64,000 nucleotides of DNA from Chlamydoabsidia padenii (GCA_025330725.1 JAIWND010000058.1:1-64000), one strand, 5' to 3'. Numbered from the stretch's first letter, positions 30,504 through 44,007 are shown. Numbers and translations are program-made. The notes: a model not told the origin generated them from the sequence alone.

Positions 30504-32205
30504 ATGTCGTCAAACGATACGTCGGCATTTTATACACATGTGGAGGAAAAGGTGAATCCTTTACGTCCTTACTATACACCTGGTTTACATCGTCAACACA
30601 ATTACACCTCTTTACCGTCAAATGAATCAACGACTACACCCAACATCTTTGATACTCTTGACATGGGCGATGATCCACTTTCTTCTAAACACAACAAAGC
30701 TGCTTCTCACTCAATCAGTCATGCATTGATGAGATATGTCGTAACCATGTTATCCAGCCCATTTGAAGTTGGTACCACGTTGCAGCAAGTCCAATATGCA
30801 CCCCATCCTGACGTAGAAGTGTTTGCTGAATTCACTCAATCGAAACAGCAGCAACCACGAAGGTCTTTAGTGAGTGTATGAGTTCCTAAAAATCAACAAG
30901 GTTTTGTATTGAAACTTTGTCTTTTAATCAAACAAATAGGAATCGCCACGGTATCTATCTTCAGACGACGAGGATGACGATGGCTTTTATACAACAAAAC
31001 CAAGGAACTCGAGTCTTACCACGATTAACTCCAAGACAACTTATCATACCGACTTGAAAGGTAGCTATAGCGTTTATGATGCAGAGCATCGTCCTCGGTA
31101 TCAAATAGCTCCCATACAAGGTGGACTCTTGGACATTCTCAGTCAAATAATCAAACATCCCTCTGAAGGGTGGCAATCCCTTTTAAAAGGTAAGGTAAAA
31201 AAAAATGATAATAATACTGATAGTGGCAAAAGTAACTCAATTCTTCTTTTGTGTGTGTCTGTGTGTATGTGTGGTAAAAAAGGTCAACGTGTGGGATGGG
31301 TTTACGATTTGTTACGAACTTCCTTTCAATCGACATTAGAACACCATTTGAACGACCTCTTTGGATTATATGACGACACGATTCCCTTGATGCATCTCGA
31401 CAGTGTGACAGGGAATCTCAGCACAATGCTGGCTAGTCATATTGTCGTAGGACTCTTATTGAGTCCTCTGGAAATCATGCGCACTCGTATGATTGTCCAA
31501 TCTTCTGACCCTAGGGATGGACCTTATCGTGGTGTGTACCGATCCTGGCGATCCTTGATTCAAGATGAAGATGGACTCCAATCGATTTATTTGTCTTCTC
31601 TCAACGTATTGCCTTGCATTCTATATCATGGCCTGACCCCACTATTGCATTATACAGCTCCAATCTTGATCGATCGTACTTGCCATATCTCTGCTGCTGA
31701 TCATCCGATATTGTATGGTGCTGCCACGTTTGGACTTAGTGTGTTTGCATTATTGTTGACCATGCCATTGGAAACGATTCGAAAACGATTACATTGTCAA
31801 ATCGGTGCCTTCTGTCGTCGGCATGACAACAATAATAAACAACAATCATCAATCTCAACTACAGTAACAGCATTCCAAACTACTGTACCTTTACGACCAG
31901 TTTATTACCATGGAATTTTGGATGCTTTATATAAAATCATGAAAGAGGAAGGCTCCTCATCTATTAACTCTGTCAAGCAAAATATCAGTGCCATTCATAC
32001 CACTGCCTCAAGTGATGGTGAAGATGATGATTATTTTACTACAAAGCAACAACAACGATCCATGAATGGCTGTAAAAAGTTGACTAGTGCTTGGGGTGTA
32101 CGTGGACTCTATAAAGGATTTGGCATTCAGCTGATCGCCAACACAATGATGTTAGCCTTACATACTGTTAATGGTTTAGATGATGACTTTGGTGGTTTAT
32201 TATAA
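30504..32205 (+). CDS. UGO1: mitochondrial carrier-fold protein, Ugo1/SLC25A46-like
   Basis: Three exons give about 530 residues from MSSNDTSAFYTHVEEKVNP. A long acidic N-terminal region surrounds a first degenerate carrier signature, LSSPFEVGTTLQQVQYAP. After exon 2 come LLSPLEIMRTRMIVQSSDP (the signature with E in place of the usual D-x-x-K/R) and LTMPLETIRKRLHCQIGA. WGVRGLYKGFGIQLIAN closes the last repeat. Modified carrier signatures with a long acidic head are typical of Ugo1, an outer-membrane protein that couples Fzo1 and Mgm1 in mitochondrial fusion. The intron near 31191-31282 leaves the frame open, so retention would add about 31 residues. No presequence is present, as expected for an outer-membrane protein. 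Confidence 0.8.
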
Positions 32206-32616
32206 ATTAGTGTACTTGATCTTTTTTTAATTAATTAAATAAACAAATCAATAAACATCTTTGGGAAGAAGAGACCCTTATCTACCAGGATTCAAATGAT
32301 TTGCAATCGAATTCTTATTGGTGATCTACGCAAAGTTTGATGAATGCCACACATCGACTTTTAAAAATCCTACTGGGGAGTTATTGTACCCCTAACCACA
32401 CTGCACTTCGGTCAGTTTTAAAAATATTACACTTTATTGTAGTATATAATAGTATTCATTGTACAATTTTATTTTACATTCAAAACCAACGTAACAATAA
32501 AATACTACTAATGAGATAAAAAAAGTAATGAGAGTAAACTAAAACTAAATATAACCATTGATGTTCAGAAGACCAGACCAGACGGGGATCCGATGCGAGT
32601 GACCCCTACCACTTTG

Positions 32617-33074
32617 TCAATTTTTGTAACTGATGTCTTGCTGTTGTTGGCGATGATGGTTTAAAGAGCCACAATACTTTAATACTGCATGTAAGTGAAG
32701 TGACATCAATGCATATACTACTATGCGGAAATAAACAAAGAAAGAAAGGATGAGTGTTTCTGTTCTGTACTAAAATATATATTTCTATACACATACTAGT
32801 TTTATTTACTTTGTAAGAGAGAATGCCTTTAAATGAAGTGACTGCCAGAAGACCAAAGATAGTTCCAGCTAATTGCCCATCAAATAGTGTCTTTCCCAGG
32901 AAGAAAAATAAAATGAGTGAAAGTACAAATCATAAATACCAGTGAGGTCCGCTGACACCCAAAATCAAGCAACAATAAAACTGTTGAGAGTAATGCCACC
33001 ACAAGACCTCGGGGATTTGTCGTGGCAAGGATAGCCACCAAGTCTAACCCAACAGAGTCGAACAGCCTCTCCAT
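32617..33074 (-). CDS. small membrane protein, family not recognised
   Basis: Three exons on the minus strand splice to about 108 residues: MERLFDSVGLDLVAILATT and LLSTVLLLLDFGCQRTSL, then LFDGQLAGTIFGLLAVTSF with KGILSYKVNKT, then VYALMSLHLHAVLKYCGSL and a short QQQQ tail. The second intron is best placed at the strong donor GTATGT, which makes the frame close. Two or three hydrophobic helices are visible. I know no family. A 5'-truncated LINE begins about 110 bp upstream of the start and may have displaced the promoter. It is convergent with the UGO1-like gene. The stretch 32206-32616 holds no gene that I can support. Confidence 0.45.
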
Positions 33075-33184
33075 TGCCTTCCAAGTCCTTCAGCAACAGA
33101 GAGCCTAGTCACTTTGCAGCCAAGTTCTATCTTCCATAAATCAGATAACTATCACCATGATTTTGTACTTTTCTTTTGTGGTGG

Positions 33185-34959
33185 ACCACTCAAATGTATC
33201 GCCTATGCTGACGATGTCTGCGTATTCCTCGAAGATCAACATGATATGGAACGAATAAAGCACCACTTGGAGCAGTATGCATCAGTATCGAATGCGAAAT
33301 TCAACCAGCACACAACCGAGGCTTTTGCACTCGATGGGTCAAACAATGCGACATGGCGACAGATTCTCAACGATAATAATATCAGCACATATTACCACCG
33401 GGAATCGCCAACTCCTTTCCGATACCTGGGATTTACGATGTGTTATACTCGAGCGCACCGACTGCTGACCGTACACCAACTAATCGCGGATGTCAAGAAA
33501 CAGGTGGGTATATACTCGAGACGATACTTATCGATTAAAGGGAGGGCCACAATCTGGAACTCTCTGATTCTCTCCAAAATCTGGTATACACTGCGTCTCT
33601 TCAATGCTCCAAAGTCCTTGTTCACGTCCTTGCAATCCATATGTAGCCGCTTTGTTGGACAAGGTAAATACCCCCCGGATATCATACCAGCAACTATGTT
33701 AGCCTGTACAAAACGGTGGGCTGGGGATCATGGACGCTCAGACACAGCAAAGAAGCCTACAACTACGATGGATCAACGTCATTCTGCAACCACAGCTATA
33801 TCCATCTTTCATTCACGACATCCTTATACATCATCTGTCTCTCGTACACCCTGGATCAGCTCATTCGCTTCAACCTCTACTCTGGCCTAATTTACGGACT
33901 GGAGCACTAGGCATGTATCCAAATACATGTCAACTTTGGTTCCAATCTTTTGATTCAATACCGATTACTGTGGATCCATCACCATGCAACATCACCACCT
34001 GTTTGACTTTACCACTTCAAGAAATGTTTGCGGACATCCCTGATGGATATTAGATCACCAAGAAGAAACACCCACACTTGTTGGCCAACTTTTTCTTTTA
34101 TGTACGACTGTGGATACAATGGCTACGACCGAAACTACCTCACGAATTTCAGCTCTTAACTAGATTATACCAACGCCTTCTAACGGATATTATGCAAAAG
34201 AACATACGCCTTCGACAAGCCTTCGTCTCTCTCATCCTCGATCCAAGTATCTCACCTGGTATACTGGACTATTCTGGTGTGGTCTCTAAATGGCTGGACG
34301 ATCCTTGGTGGCAAACTCTCAAGAAATCAAGTATCGGTACCAAGTCATAAGCGGTGGATTGCCACCATATACATATCCTCTCGATGCAATCAAAAGCTTT
34401 TGGAACTCAAAAATGCCCCCACACGGTCGAACTATCTGGTACAAGGCTCTCATTGGCAAGATTCCTCTTCAACGTCTCCTCGCCAAATATCACCCTCCTC
34501 AGTCGTCCAAGTGCACATTATGCAACCAACCAGAAGATGTCTTCCACTTTCTTTATGCCTGTCCCAGCAAGAAAACGGTATGAAATCAAGTCCTGAATAA
34601 CCAATCCATCGATGCCTTCTCACATCAAGTCGACCCAGCCGAATTTCTCCTTCACCTACGCCCTCACACTCTCATCAAACAGCATCCTAACCTCTCGATC
34701 ACCTGTGGCTATACCATCAGCGAAATCTGGACTCACCATTGGCTCTGGAAGATCCAAGGCACACCTTTTGATGCAACCTTCATCATCAACAACATAGTGA
34801 CAAAGTTAGACACACACTATAGACCCTTACTAGATTAGTTAGTTCACACCCATAGTATAGTCTCGTCCATAGATCTTTTAGCTTTCAAATTCCGCCTCTC
34901 ATTACGACGTGTGATTTAAATAAATAAATACTCTATACAAAAAAAAAAAAAAAAAAAAA
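33185..34959 (+). mobile_element. 5'-truncated LINE (non-LTR retrotransposon) with poly(A) tail
   Basis: The sequence enters in the reverse transcriptase palm with LKCIAYADDVCVFLEDQHD, whose YADD is the catalytic motif. It continues through the thumb (FRYLGFTMCYTRAH, GRATIWNSLILSKIWYTLR) and further on shows WYKALIGKIPLQRLL and CTLCNQPEDVFHFLYACP, the C-terminal zinc-knuckle region of many LINEs. Several frameshifts separate these blocks (near 33715, 34000 and 34290), so it cannot be active. The 3' UTR has AATAAATAAATA and ends in A22 at 34938-34959. 5' truncation plus poly(A) is the usual product of incomplete target-primed reverse transcription. I see no clear target-site duplication. Confidence 0.85.
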
Positions 34960-34971
34960 TCAGGAAAAAAT

Positions 34972-35700
34972 CGGCTGTCGATATTTTTGTGGTACCTCAA
35001 AAGTTCGTCGTAAATCTTGAGGTACCGCAAAAGTTCGTCATAAACCTTGAAGTATCTCAAATTTCTATTTTAGGATGCAGTTTATTGTTTAATTAAAAAA
35101 AATAACTACAAACTAGCTGCATTATATATGAGTATGGTACAAAGAGGTGACAAGTTTCTGCGCCAGTGACTATTTCCATAGTGACAGAGTCAATGATACT
35201 TCCATATGATTGCCATAACTGTGTCGATCCATCGCACGAGGACCTTGTTTTTGGTGTTTGGGTTCGTCATGATTGCCCAGATTGTTTGTTGAGATGGAGG
35301 AAATACGGGGCCAGCCCACAGATGATCTTTAACAGTACATCTCAAGAAAAAATGGTAGTAGTCTTCTATTGTTTGAGTGCAATGAGCGCAGATTGGATCC
35401 ACATTCGTGTTTGTTGTTCGCTGTGCAATGCGCTCCTTCGTTGAAAGGGCACCATGGAGTAGCCGCCACCAAATTGTCGGCGTCTTGTGTTGCAGGTCAA
35501 TTTTCCTAAAAGCCTTCCACGTAGACTGTGGCAACCGCCAGCCCATTGAGATTTTTAAGAGAGGAGTAGAAAGACAAGAGAACCAGAGCCGTTATGGTTG
35601 AAGTTGAGGTGAAGTACCTCAAGATTATAGCGAACTTTTGAAGTACCTCAAACTTCCTTTTTAGGATTTTGAAGTACCTCAAAATTAACAGCACCCGGAA
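34972..35700. mobile_element. DNA element with 30-bp iterated inverted ends, containing a LINE piece
   Basis: The left end has three units beginning near 34991, 35021 and 35051, exactly 30 bp apart, of the form GGTACCTCAAAAGTTCGTC. The right end has three inverted copies (AAGTACCTCAA at 35612, 35641 and 35672; spacing 29 and 31). Outer ends also match (GGCTGT..ATTTTTG against GGTGCTGTTAATTTTG). The interior contains no transposase, only an inverted LINE fragment. It lies 12 bp beyond the poly(A) of the upstream LINE. A non-autonomous DNA transposon is likely, superfamily unknown. Confidence 0.6.
35190..35546 (-). pseudogene. LINE ORF2 C-terminal zinc-knuckle fragment
   Basis: A 118-residue open frame reads FRKIDLQHKTPTIWWRLLHG, then STKERIAQRTTNTNVDPICAHC, then IEDYYHFFLRCTVKDHLWAG. 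WW.LLHG..ST and C..C...E...HF...C are the zinc-binding C-terminal motif of LINE polyproteins. It differs clearly from the copy at 34.4-34.6 kb, so it comes from another family or an older insertion. No RT core is present. Confidence 0.7.
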
Positions 35701-35744
35701 CAAGCGTCGATCTTAGTGATGATGAATAAGGAAGTCAAGACTGG

Positions 35745-36499
35745 ATGGACACAATGAACGCTGTGCAGTCATTGAAAAGGACGTTGGAACATGGGAGAGA
35801 TGTCATTCGTGACACGCCTTTACGATTCTTATACGATTATGCTTACAGATTGGTAACTTATACTAACGTTTTTGAAAAAATATACCAACTTTTATTTTTT
35901 TTTATTTTATTTTTTCCAAACATAGTACCTGGGTGTCATGACAGCGGCAGATGAACTTCGCGAAATTCGAGCTACTTCTGTCTTGGGTCATGTTTATAAT
36001 GGATGTATCGATATGATGAAACGATTTTGCAAATTAAACAAACTGGAAAAATCCCTGCTGAAGTAAGTCCCTTACATATTTTTTACATGTTTTTATTTAA
36101 TTATTTTTTACTCTATTGTGCTTTTGTCTGGAACCATCAACACTATTAACATTAAACACCGACCGGCTATCGAAAAGTATCTGGGCCGCTCAACTCCGGA
36201 AGATATCTTGACTCGACACCGACTAGATTCATTTGACAAATTTCAACAAGGGTCGATGGAAAACCTCATTAGCGAACTGAAAGAAGTAAGAAAAATGAAC
36301 AAAATGGGCGTTAGACATTATGATGCTAATGAGTTATTGGACACTGTATTTGTAGGCTTATGATGAAAACTCCATTACTGGTCTGCGATTGGCGATACAT
36401 GAAAAAAGGGGGCTGCTATGAAAGAAAAGGTTGACATGAAATGCTCTGTGGAAATAATTATACTAGACATGTACAACCACATGTAAGTGAGCGGCGTTG

Positions 36500-36556
<57 letters not shown>

Positions 36557-37448
36557 CTTTGATGATACTCACTTTCTATATAAATGTATAAATATATATG
36601 TACTGTATATATTGGTAGCCTTGACATGGTAGAATATTGTTACTGAGATGACGAAAGCGAAGCTGGGTATATCGACTATTGGAAACCTCTCCTTAAAACG
36701 CTGCTTCGTGACACCAGTATCAAAATAAGGGCGTAAGTTGCTTTGATGGATAAAAAGAATACTTTACTAACATGTTGTTTAAAATTGATAGGGGTGAAAC
36801 TTCATGCGTTGCCACCAAGTATGACGGACAACAAAACGAATTTGAACATGGCGGTGTCAGCAAGGGTGTCTCTGGAAGAAAGATCGACCTATTGGTATCC
36901 TGCGACGTTGGTGGTGATTGTTGCGAACTCTCTTCCTTGGAATTCAAGCCTGAAAGTGCCACGCACTTGGTCGAAAATATACAGCAAAATAAAAATATCC
37001 GGATCAACAAAAGCATTCTGGGAAGGTTGGCGAATTATCTTGGTGATGAAGTGATGAACTCTTCTGTGATTGGAATGGATATTAAAGGTTACTTTCAAAC
37101 AATGACATATAATCTCATATGACATTCTTATCAATGCAATTTTCTCATAGGACTTCTCGGATACGCCTATTCTGTAAGGATGTACAGTGATATTGTTTCT
37201 GCCGTCAAGATCACTGATGACCAATTATTCTTACCTCGGGATATAATGGATTTGGCCGACTTTATGGATTTCAGTGTTTTGATTCCGGTTTTATTCAACT
37301 ACAAGGTAATATAAAAATGTTTGTTGGTGACAATGTTTCTCATTACGGAATTGTTTGTTTGTTTTTGTAGAATCACGTACTGACTCTCGCAGATATAATC
37401 AATGTGGGAAACCGACGAAAAAAAAGAAAGCTTGCCTCCATGAATTAA
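35745..37448 (+). pseudogene. decaying gene of a Mucoromycota-type family with a PD-(D/E)XK-like core
   Basis: Exons can be followed from MDTMNAVQSLKRTLEHGRD through YLGVMTAADELREIRATSV, INIKHRPAIEKYLGRSTPED, WKPLLKTLLRDTSIKI, GETSCVATKYDGQQ, GRKIDLLVSC with ELSSLEFKPE, NIRINKSILGRLANYL and LLGYAYSVRMYSDI to KRKLASMN at TAA 37446-37448. The GRKIDLLVS...ELSSLEFK block has the D...ExK spacing of PD-(D/E)XK nucleases. Two breaks are visible: a frameshift near the AAAAAAGGGGG at about 36403 (LRLAIHE against KKGAAMKEKVD) and an in-frame TGA in EYCY*DDESEAG near 36645. An intron holds T56. I remember similar long hypothetical proteins as numerous in Mucorales. Role unknown; a nuclease-like function is only an inference. 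Confidence 0.55.
36501..36556. repeat. T56 homopolymer in an intron
   Basis: 56 uninterrupted T residues after the donor GTAAGT at about 36483, in the PD-(D/E)XK-like gene. Confidence 0.9.
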
Positions 37449-37678
37449 ACCCGAGACGTGACCCCTCCATTCACCGACGACTCCATTAAAATCCCCCGAC
37501 ATTCTTCACTCCAAAACGATGAATCAGCTCCCCTCCTTCCCCTCCCCTCCACACCCACATACCATACACTCCAACCCCATACATACTCAAGTATGTTTTA
37601 TCTTATCTTGTCTGTAAATATGTTCTAAATAAATGGTTATTATATTGCTGTATTTGCAATGGTGATGGCAATGATGGT

Positions 37679-37679
<1 letters not shown>

Positions 37680-37711
<32 letters not shown>
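37680..37711. repeat. T32 tract downstream of the PD-(D/E)XK-like gene
   Basis: 32 T residues in the roughly 400-bp gap before VPS13. The gap otherwise holds AATAAATGG polyadenylation-like sequence near 37628 and no gene. Confidence 0.85.
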
Positions 37712-37788
37712 CCTTTTATGACCCAGTTATTTTCAAACACCGAGTGAATTAGCACAAAATTCTGCGTTGATCCTCTTGTTCCTATATC

Positions 37789-37790
<2 letters not shown>

Positions 37791-37820
<30 letters not shown>
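37791..37820. repeat. T30 tract in the VPS13 5' flank
   Basis: 30 T residues end 27 bp upstream of the VPS13 start codon, in the sense orientation, similar in position to the T37 next to the RRN6-like start. Confidence 0.85.
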
Positions 37821-37847
37821 CTCAACTATAGTTGATCTAAAAGAAAA

Positions 37848-38916
37848 ATGTTGGAGTCACTTGTCTCCACTCTCTTGAATCGTTTTTTAGGAGCTTATGT
37901 TTCTAATCTGAACTACAATCAACTACAGATAGGAATATGGTCAGGTAAATAAATATATAAGGCCTCAAGTAAACACTTGACTCACATGACTCTTGGGGGT
38001 GGGGGGTAATTTCTTTCTATGTAGGAGAAGTTGTTTTACGTGATTTGAAATTGAAACGAGAAGCATTAGATAAATTGAATCTACCTGTTGATGTTTTGGA
38101 AGGTAGTTCCATGAAAGTAAAAGAAAAGTATTTTGTTGCTCATAACGTATTCAATTGATCTAATAGGATATCTTGGAGAACTAACCTTGAATATACCGTG
38201 GTCTAACCTGAAAAGTAAACCAGTAATGGTACATATCAAGAATGTATATGTATTGGCAGTACCGCGTAATGAGTCTAGTATGACACCTGAAGAAATGGCG
38301 AATCGTGAATATGAAGCAAAGAAGCACAAACTAGCTGAAGCCGAACTTGTTCATACCTCCTCTGCAGCCAAATCTTCTTTAGAAGACGACGAGACTTCAA
38401 AGAATGATACGTTTGTGAATCAATTGGTGACAAAAATTATGAATAATCTTCAGTTTTCAGTTACCAATATTCATATCAGATATGAAGATAATGTGTCTGC
38501 TCCTGGACATCCTTTTGCTACGGGCCTGACATTAAGTGAATTATCGGCGATCACTACTGATGAAAATTGGATACCTCAGACCATTGGAGACGCTATTCAT
38601 GTGATTCATAAGTTGGCCACTCTGGAATCATTGTCGATTTACTGGAACACGGAAGCTCGATCACTTGCTGTTTTAAATGAAGCCGAGTCAAAGCAATCAT
38701 TCCAACATTTGGTAAGGAAAACGTTGGAAGATCAAGTGAAAGCGAATGGTATTGACGATCGATAAAAATGCTTTTTATTATTATTTTGGATATAGATTGC
38801 TACACACTCACATATTCCTGATGAACATCAATACATTTTGAAACCAGTCTCTGGTACAGGAAGGGTAAAGAGACCAAAAAAAAAAAGGGGGAATGGCAGA
38901 CAGAGCTATTGAAACT

Positions 38917-38955
<39 letters not shown>

Positions 38956-41900
38956 GCATGAATATAGATTAAACTGAATAAATCGTTCGGAAGTAAAGTG
39001 CCCAAGGTGGATGCCATTCTCTTATTTGATGAATTAGCCTTTGTGATTGATAATGAACAATACAGTAATACCATCTTGTTATTGGATTTATTCCACTCGT
39101 ACTTGAAAAAACAAAAAGTAAGTTTTAACAACTCGATTTTTACTTTACTAACCAAAACTTTACTGATTTATTCTTGATACAGTATCAACATTTACACCCG
39201 CCTCCTGAAATGACACCCAAAACACACCCGCGTGAATTTTTCCAATTCGCAAGCCAAGCAGTTTTATCAAAAGTTCATGAACGAAATGCACGGTGGAGCT
39301 GGACCCGATTGAAAGAACGTCGTGATGACCGTATAGCTTACCTGGATTGTTATGTGGCTGACAAGTTGGGCAAAGCGACAGAAGATCAAATGGAACAATT
39401 GGAAGCTTTAGAACGCAAATTATCATTTGAGGATTTGCGATTTTATCGGAGTATTGCGAAGAATCGCCTGAAAAGGGAAAAAGCATTATTGGCTGCCGAA
39501 GAAGAAATACGTCGCAAAGAGCAAGAGGTTGCACAACGACGACGAAGAGGAAATCAGCAACAACAAGGATGGATCAGTTCATGGTGGTATGGTAGTGACT
39601 ACTCTTCAAATAATGATGATGACAATGAAAACAACACGGTAAAGAGGATGGTACTATAAAGATGGTTTTTGCTCATTGAATTTTTCTTTTTTTCTCGCTT
39701 AAAATATCATAGGATGATCCGGATTTGGTAATTACTGACGAACAAAAACAAGAGTTCTATGATGCTATTGAATATGATGAAGATAAAGCGGCTATTGCTG
39801 AATCAATTGAAATTCCAAAAGATGTAAGTTGATACATATACACCTTTGATGATGAATAAGCTTATTAAATCATGTCTCTTAATAGACGATGTTATTATCA
39901 CTCCGTACGTCATTGAACAAAGGTTCATTTACGATTAAACGAAATCCTCATGCCGAACAACCTACTGAATTGGCTTCTTTGGTATTTGATTCTGTGGTGT
40001 TTGGATCAACTTTATATGTGGAATCATGGAAAGCCTCAGCCTCACTTGGCGATCTTCGACTTTATGATGGTGTGACGGAAAACACACGATATCATCAACT
40101 AGTAGGTGTTAGTCGCAAACATCATCAAAAGACAAGTGGTAATAACAAGTCTATTGCCCATCAACCATTTTTCTCCATTGAATATGAATACCACCCATTG
40201 GATAAACGAGCTGATAATGCGATTGGATTGGTGATGCGAAATATTGATATTGTATACAACCCAATAATAATCCATGAAATCCTCAATTTCTTCACGCCAC
40301 CTGAAACAAGTATTGATAGTGTGAATGCTTTAGTTGAAGTAGCTGGTGATACTTTGGAAGATATCAAAAAACAAACACGGTCTACTCTGACATTTGCTTT
40401 AGAACAACACACTACGTTTGATCTTCATGTAGATATGGATGCTCCGATCATTGTGATTCCTGAAAGGTAATATATATATATATATATATATATATATTCT
40501 TAGGGTCGATTATTAATTTCTTTTTCTTTTGGTAGTTGTACAAGTCGAACATCTCGTGGGATTGTACTAGACGCTGGCCATATCAATATAGAAAGTCAAT
40601 TAGTCTCCCCTGATATAGTTGCCGCCATGAAATCCAAACGTGCAGCAGATTACACAACAGATGACCATCAACAATTACGATCACTCATGTACGACCGATT
40701 TACGATGAAATTGACACAGACCAAGATCCTAGTGGGCGGTGACTCTGTCGATATCTGTCTTCAGCAAGTTAGAAATCCCCAACTTGAGTTGGAATATTTG
40801 CACTTGGTAGATCGGATTGACATGACATTTTTGTTGGAATTATGTATTCTTGATACCTCACCAGAACTAGCAAAGTTCAAAATGTCAGGACATTTACCAC
40901 TACTTCGGGTGAACTTCTCAGATGCCAAATATAGAACGATCATGCAATTACCTCAATTGATTAGTGCCTCTGGACTCTTTGGTGGACAACAAAAGGAGGA
41001 ACTTGAAAAAGATGATGATGAGGATTTCAAAAAGGGTGGCGCTGCAGAACTAACCGCGGAAGATATCAAACGACGCAATTTGATGAATCTTAAACTTTGG
41101 AAACAAGCAGATGATGAACTCTTTGTGGACATGGATAGTGAACATGGCAATAGTTTTCCTTCCGCGACCGATGATGATGATGGTGATGATGATGATGACA
41201 ATGATACATCAATTGATGGTGGTACCACAAAGGCATCTTCAGTAACAACGTCTTCTCGTGATAACAAGAAAGTAAGATTGATGGATCAAAAACAATTCGA
41301 ATTGGATTTCCGAGTGGATAAAGTTCTGGCCAACATATATCAAGCCAACCCAGCATCTTCGTCTCATCAACAACAGACAGTAGCGGCTGAGAAACTACTG
41401 ACCGTACTCTCATTACAAGGACTTTCTTTGGATTATACTATGCGACCTTATGATATGTCAATGGATCTCACCTTACAAGCCATGGATGTAATTGATCGTA
41501 TGACTCATGGAGATGAATTCAAATACTTGGTCACTTCCAATCATGAAGTTTTGGAACTGGACGCTAAACATCAAGATAAGAAGAATGAAGCTCTTGTTCA
41601 ACTCCATTATATACAAATCGACAGGAAAAGTCCGGAATATATCGAAAAATACAAAGGCATTGATCGGACGGTTCATCTAACATTGTCAACGTTGAATTTC
41701 ATAATTACTCGGAGCTCGGTCTTGACATTGTACAATTTTGGAATGAGTACCTTTGTGGATCCAGAACAAGTTAATTCACCACCACCTCAGGGTGGGCGCA
41801 AATCATCATCAGCTGCCATATTATTGCAGCAGCAACAACAACAACAACCAATGATACAACAAGAACAACAAAATGTACGGGTGGATTTGTTCTTGGATAG

Positions 41901-43951
41901 TGTGAACTTCATCTTGAATAATGATGGTAGACGTATTGCTACTGGTGAATTATCTCATGGTGATCTACTTATTTTGTTGGTGGAAGGCAAAACTAAAGTC
42001 CAATCAAAGTTTGCCAATTTTACTCTAACGGATGATGATCAACAATTACTAACAATTCAAGGCGATGAATTGATTGATTTACGCTACGAAACATTTATTG
42101 ATCCAAAGGAAGAAGATTATCCAGGCTATGATCAATCCTTATATTTACGTATGGGATCTGCTCAATTCACTTTTTTGGAAAAACCTGTATGTGAACTATT
42201 GGCATTTTTAAGCAAATTTGCGGCCATGAAGATTTTTTATGATCGAGCAAGACAAGCTGCTTTGGAAACTGCTCAACAACAATATAATACAATGACCAAA
42301 ATGCATTTTGACGTAGTAATACGTACACCTGTGGTACTTTTTCCTGAACAGCAACAAGGGCATACAGTGGATGTCGTCGTGGCTCATCTTGGTGAAATTT
42401 GGGCTTCCAATTCTTTTGTTCCCAGTGATGATCAACAACTTCTGAATTGCGTCAAAGCAGGATTACGGGCTATGAATCTGACTTCGAAATGGCATCATTT
42501 GACAGGTGGTACTGAGCAACAACATGTTCCGCTTCAAACATTACCGATCATTGATAATATTGATTTGAACCTGGATATTGTGCTACCTCATATTGAAAAT
42601 GACTATGTTGTTAATGGAACTAAAGGAAGGCCTGGGGCCGATATATCGGGTGATCTTGGTCGTGTTTCGATGAATTTGACTGAACGACAATACAAGTTTT
42701 TATTAGATGCGACACAAATGTTTTCTCGTGTATTTGGTCAAATACAAGAAGAAGAAATAGTGGATTCGACGACGACAACGACAACGACGAGAAAAGATGA
42801 TACCTCTTCATCACCACCACCATTACCTGCTAAACCTTCCCAACTTTCTTTTTCTGTAACTGAGACTGATGCTACTGATGTTAATGCTTCTTTACGTTTC
42901 AAGATGTTACTTCGTATGCCTACAATTGAATTTGAAGTTTATACTGATACTTTCAACAACAAAGGTGGACCTGTCAGTTTATCAAGATTTGCACTTAATG
43001 GCACCTCATTACAAATACATGGACAAGAGAATGGTAGTATGGATATTCGATGGCAAGTTCATACTCTTACCGTGGATGATACTCGACCGAATATTCATAG
43101 TAAATTCAGACACATTGTGCCAGTTATGCAAAATGGTCATCAATTTTCAATGCAATGTGATTTATCTCCACCACTTCAAGCTGGCGGTGGTCGACACGGG
43201 ATTGTTCTACTGACTATCAACGAACCTAGAGTGATTGTATCTTTGGATCATGTGTTTATGTTATACCAATTCTTCACAATGCCTGTCACCACTACGAGCA
43301 GTCTACAAACAAAAGAATTATCATCATCATCATCATCATCAGCTCCACCACTGCCTCGAAGACCTATCCAACGACGTCAATTATCCATCCAAGAGCAACA
43401 AGAAGAAGAGTATGATGAAGCAGTGTTGGATCTTTCGTACCGATTGAATGTGACCAATGTGGAATTTATTTTATTGGCTGATCCTGATGCGAAAAACTCT
43501 GAAGCTGTGGTCTTATCAGCTGAAAAAATTATGATTTCTCATCAATCAGTAATGGCTCTTGCTGTGAAAAAAATGGGCATGTTCCTTTGTCGAATGGATA
43601 GTCGTGACACGTCAACATTACGATTCATTCAACCATTTGATATTTCAATCTCAATGAACAATAATAACAATAATAATAGCAATAATAATAACAACAATAA
43701 CAAAAAGAGCAAAAATGGGGGATTGGTTGAATTGGAAGTCGATGTGGATGCTTTGGTACTTCGACTATCTTATCGCGATGCCATGTTGGTGACCTCCATT
43801 TTCAATAAGGCTTACGATCTTTATCATAAATACACTATATCTTCAACAACTACTTCTGAATCGCCTGGATTAAGTTATGCGCAAACTTTATTGGATCAAG
43901 CTACAACAAGTGCTATGCATTTTGCTTCTCAAACTAAAGAATCGGTAAATA

Positions 43952-44007
<56 letters not shown>

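Noticed and set aside
41183..41330. Acidic Asp-rich and polyQ/Asn runs in VPS13 as separate repeat elements
   Set aside because: They are in-frame low-complexity inserts within an intact coding exon, common in this genome's proteins.
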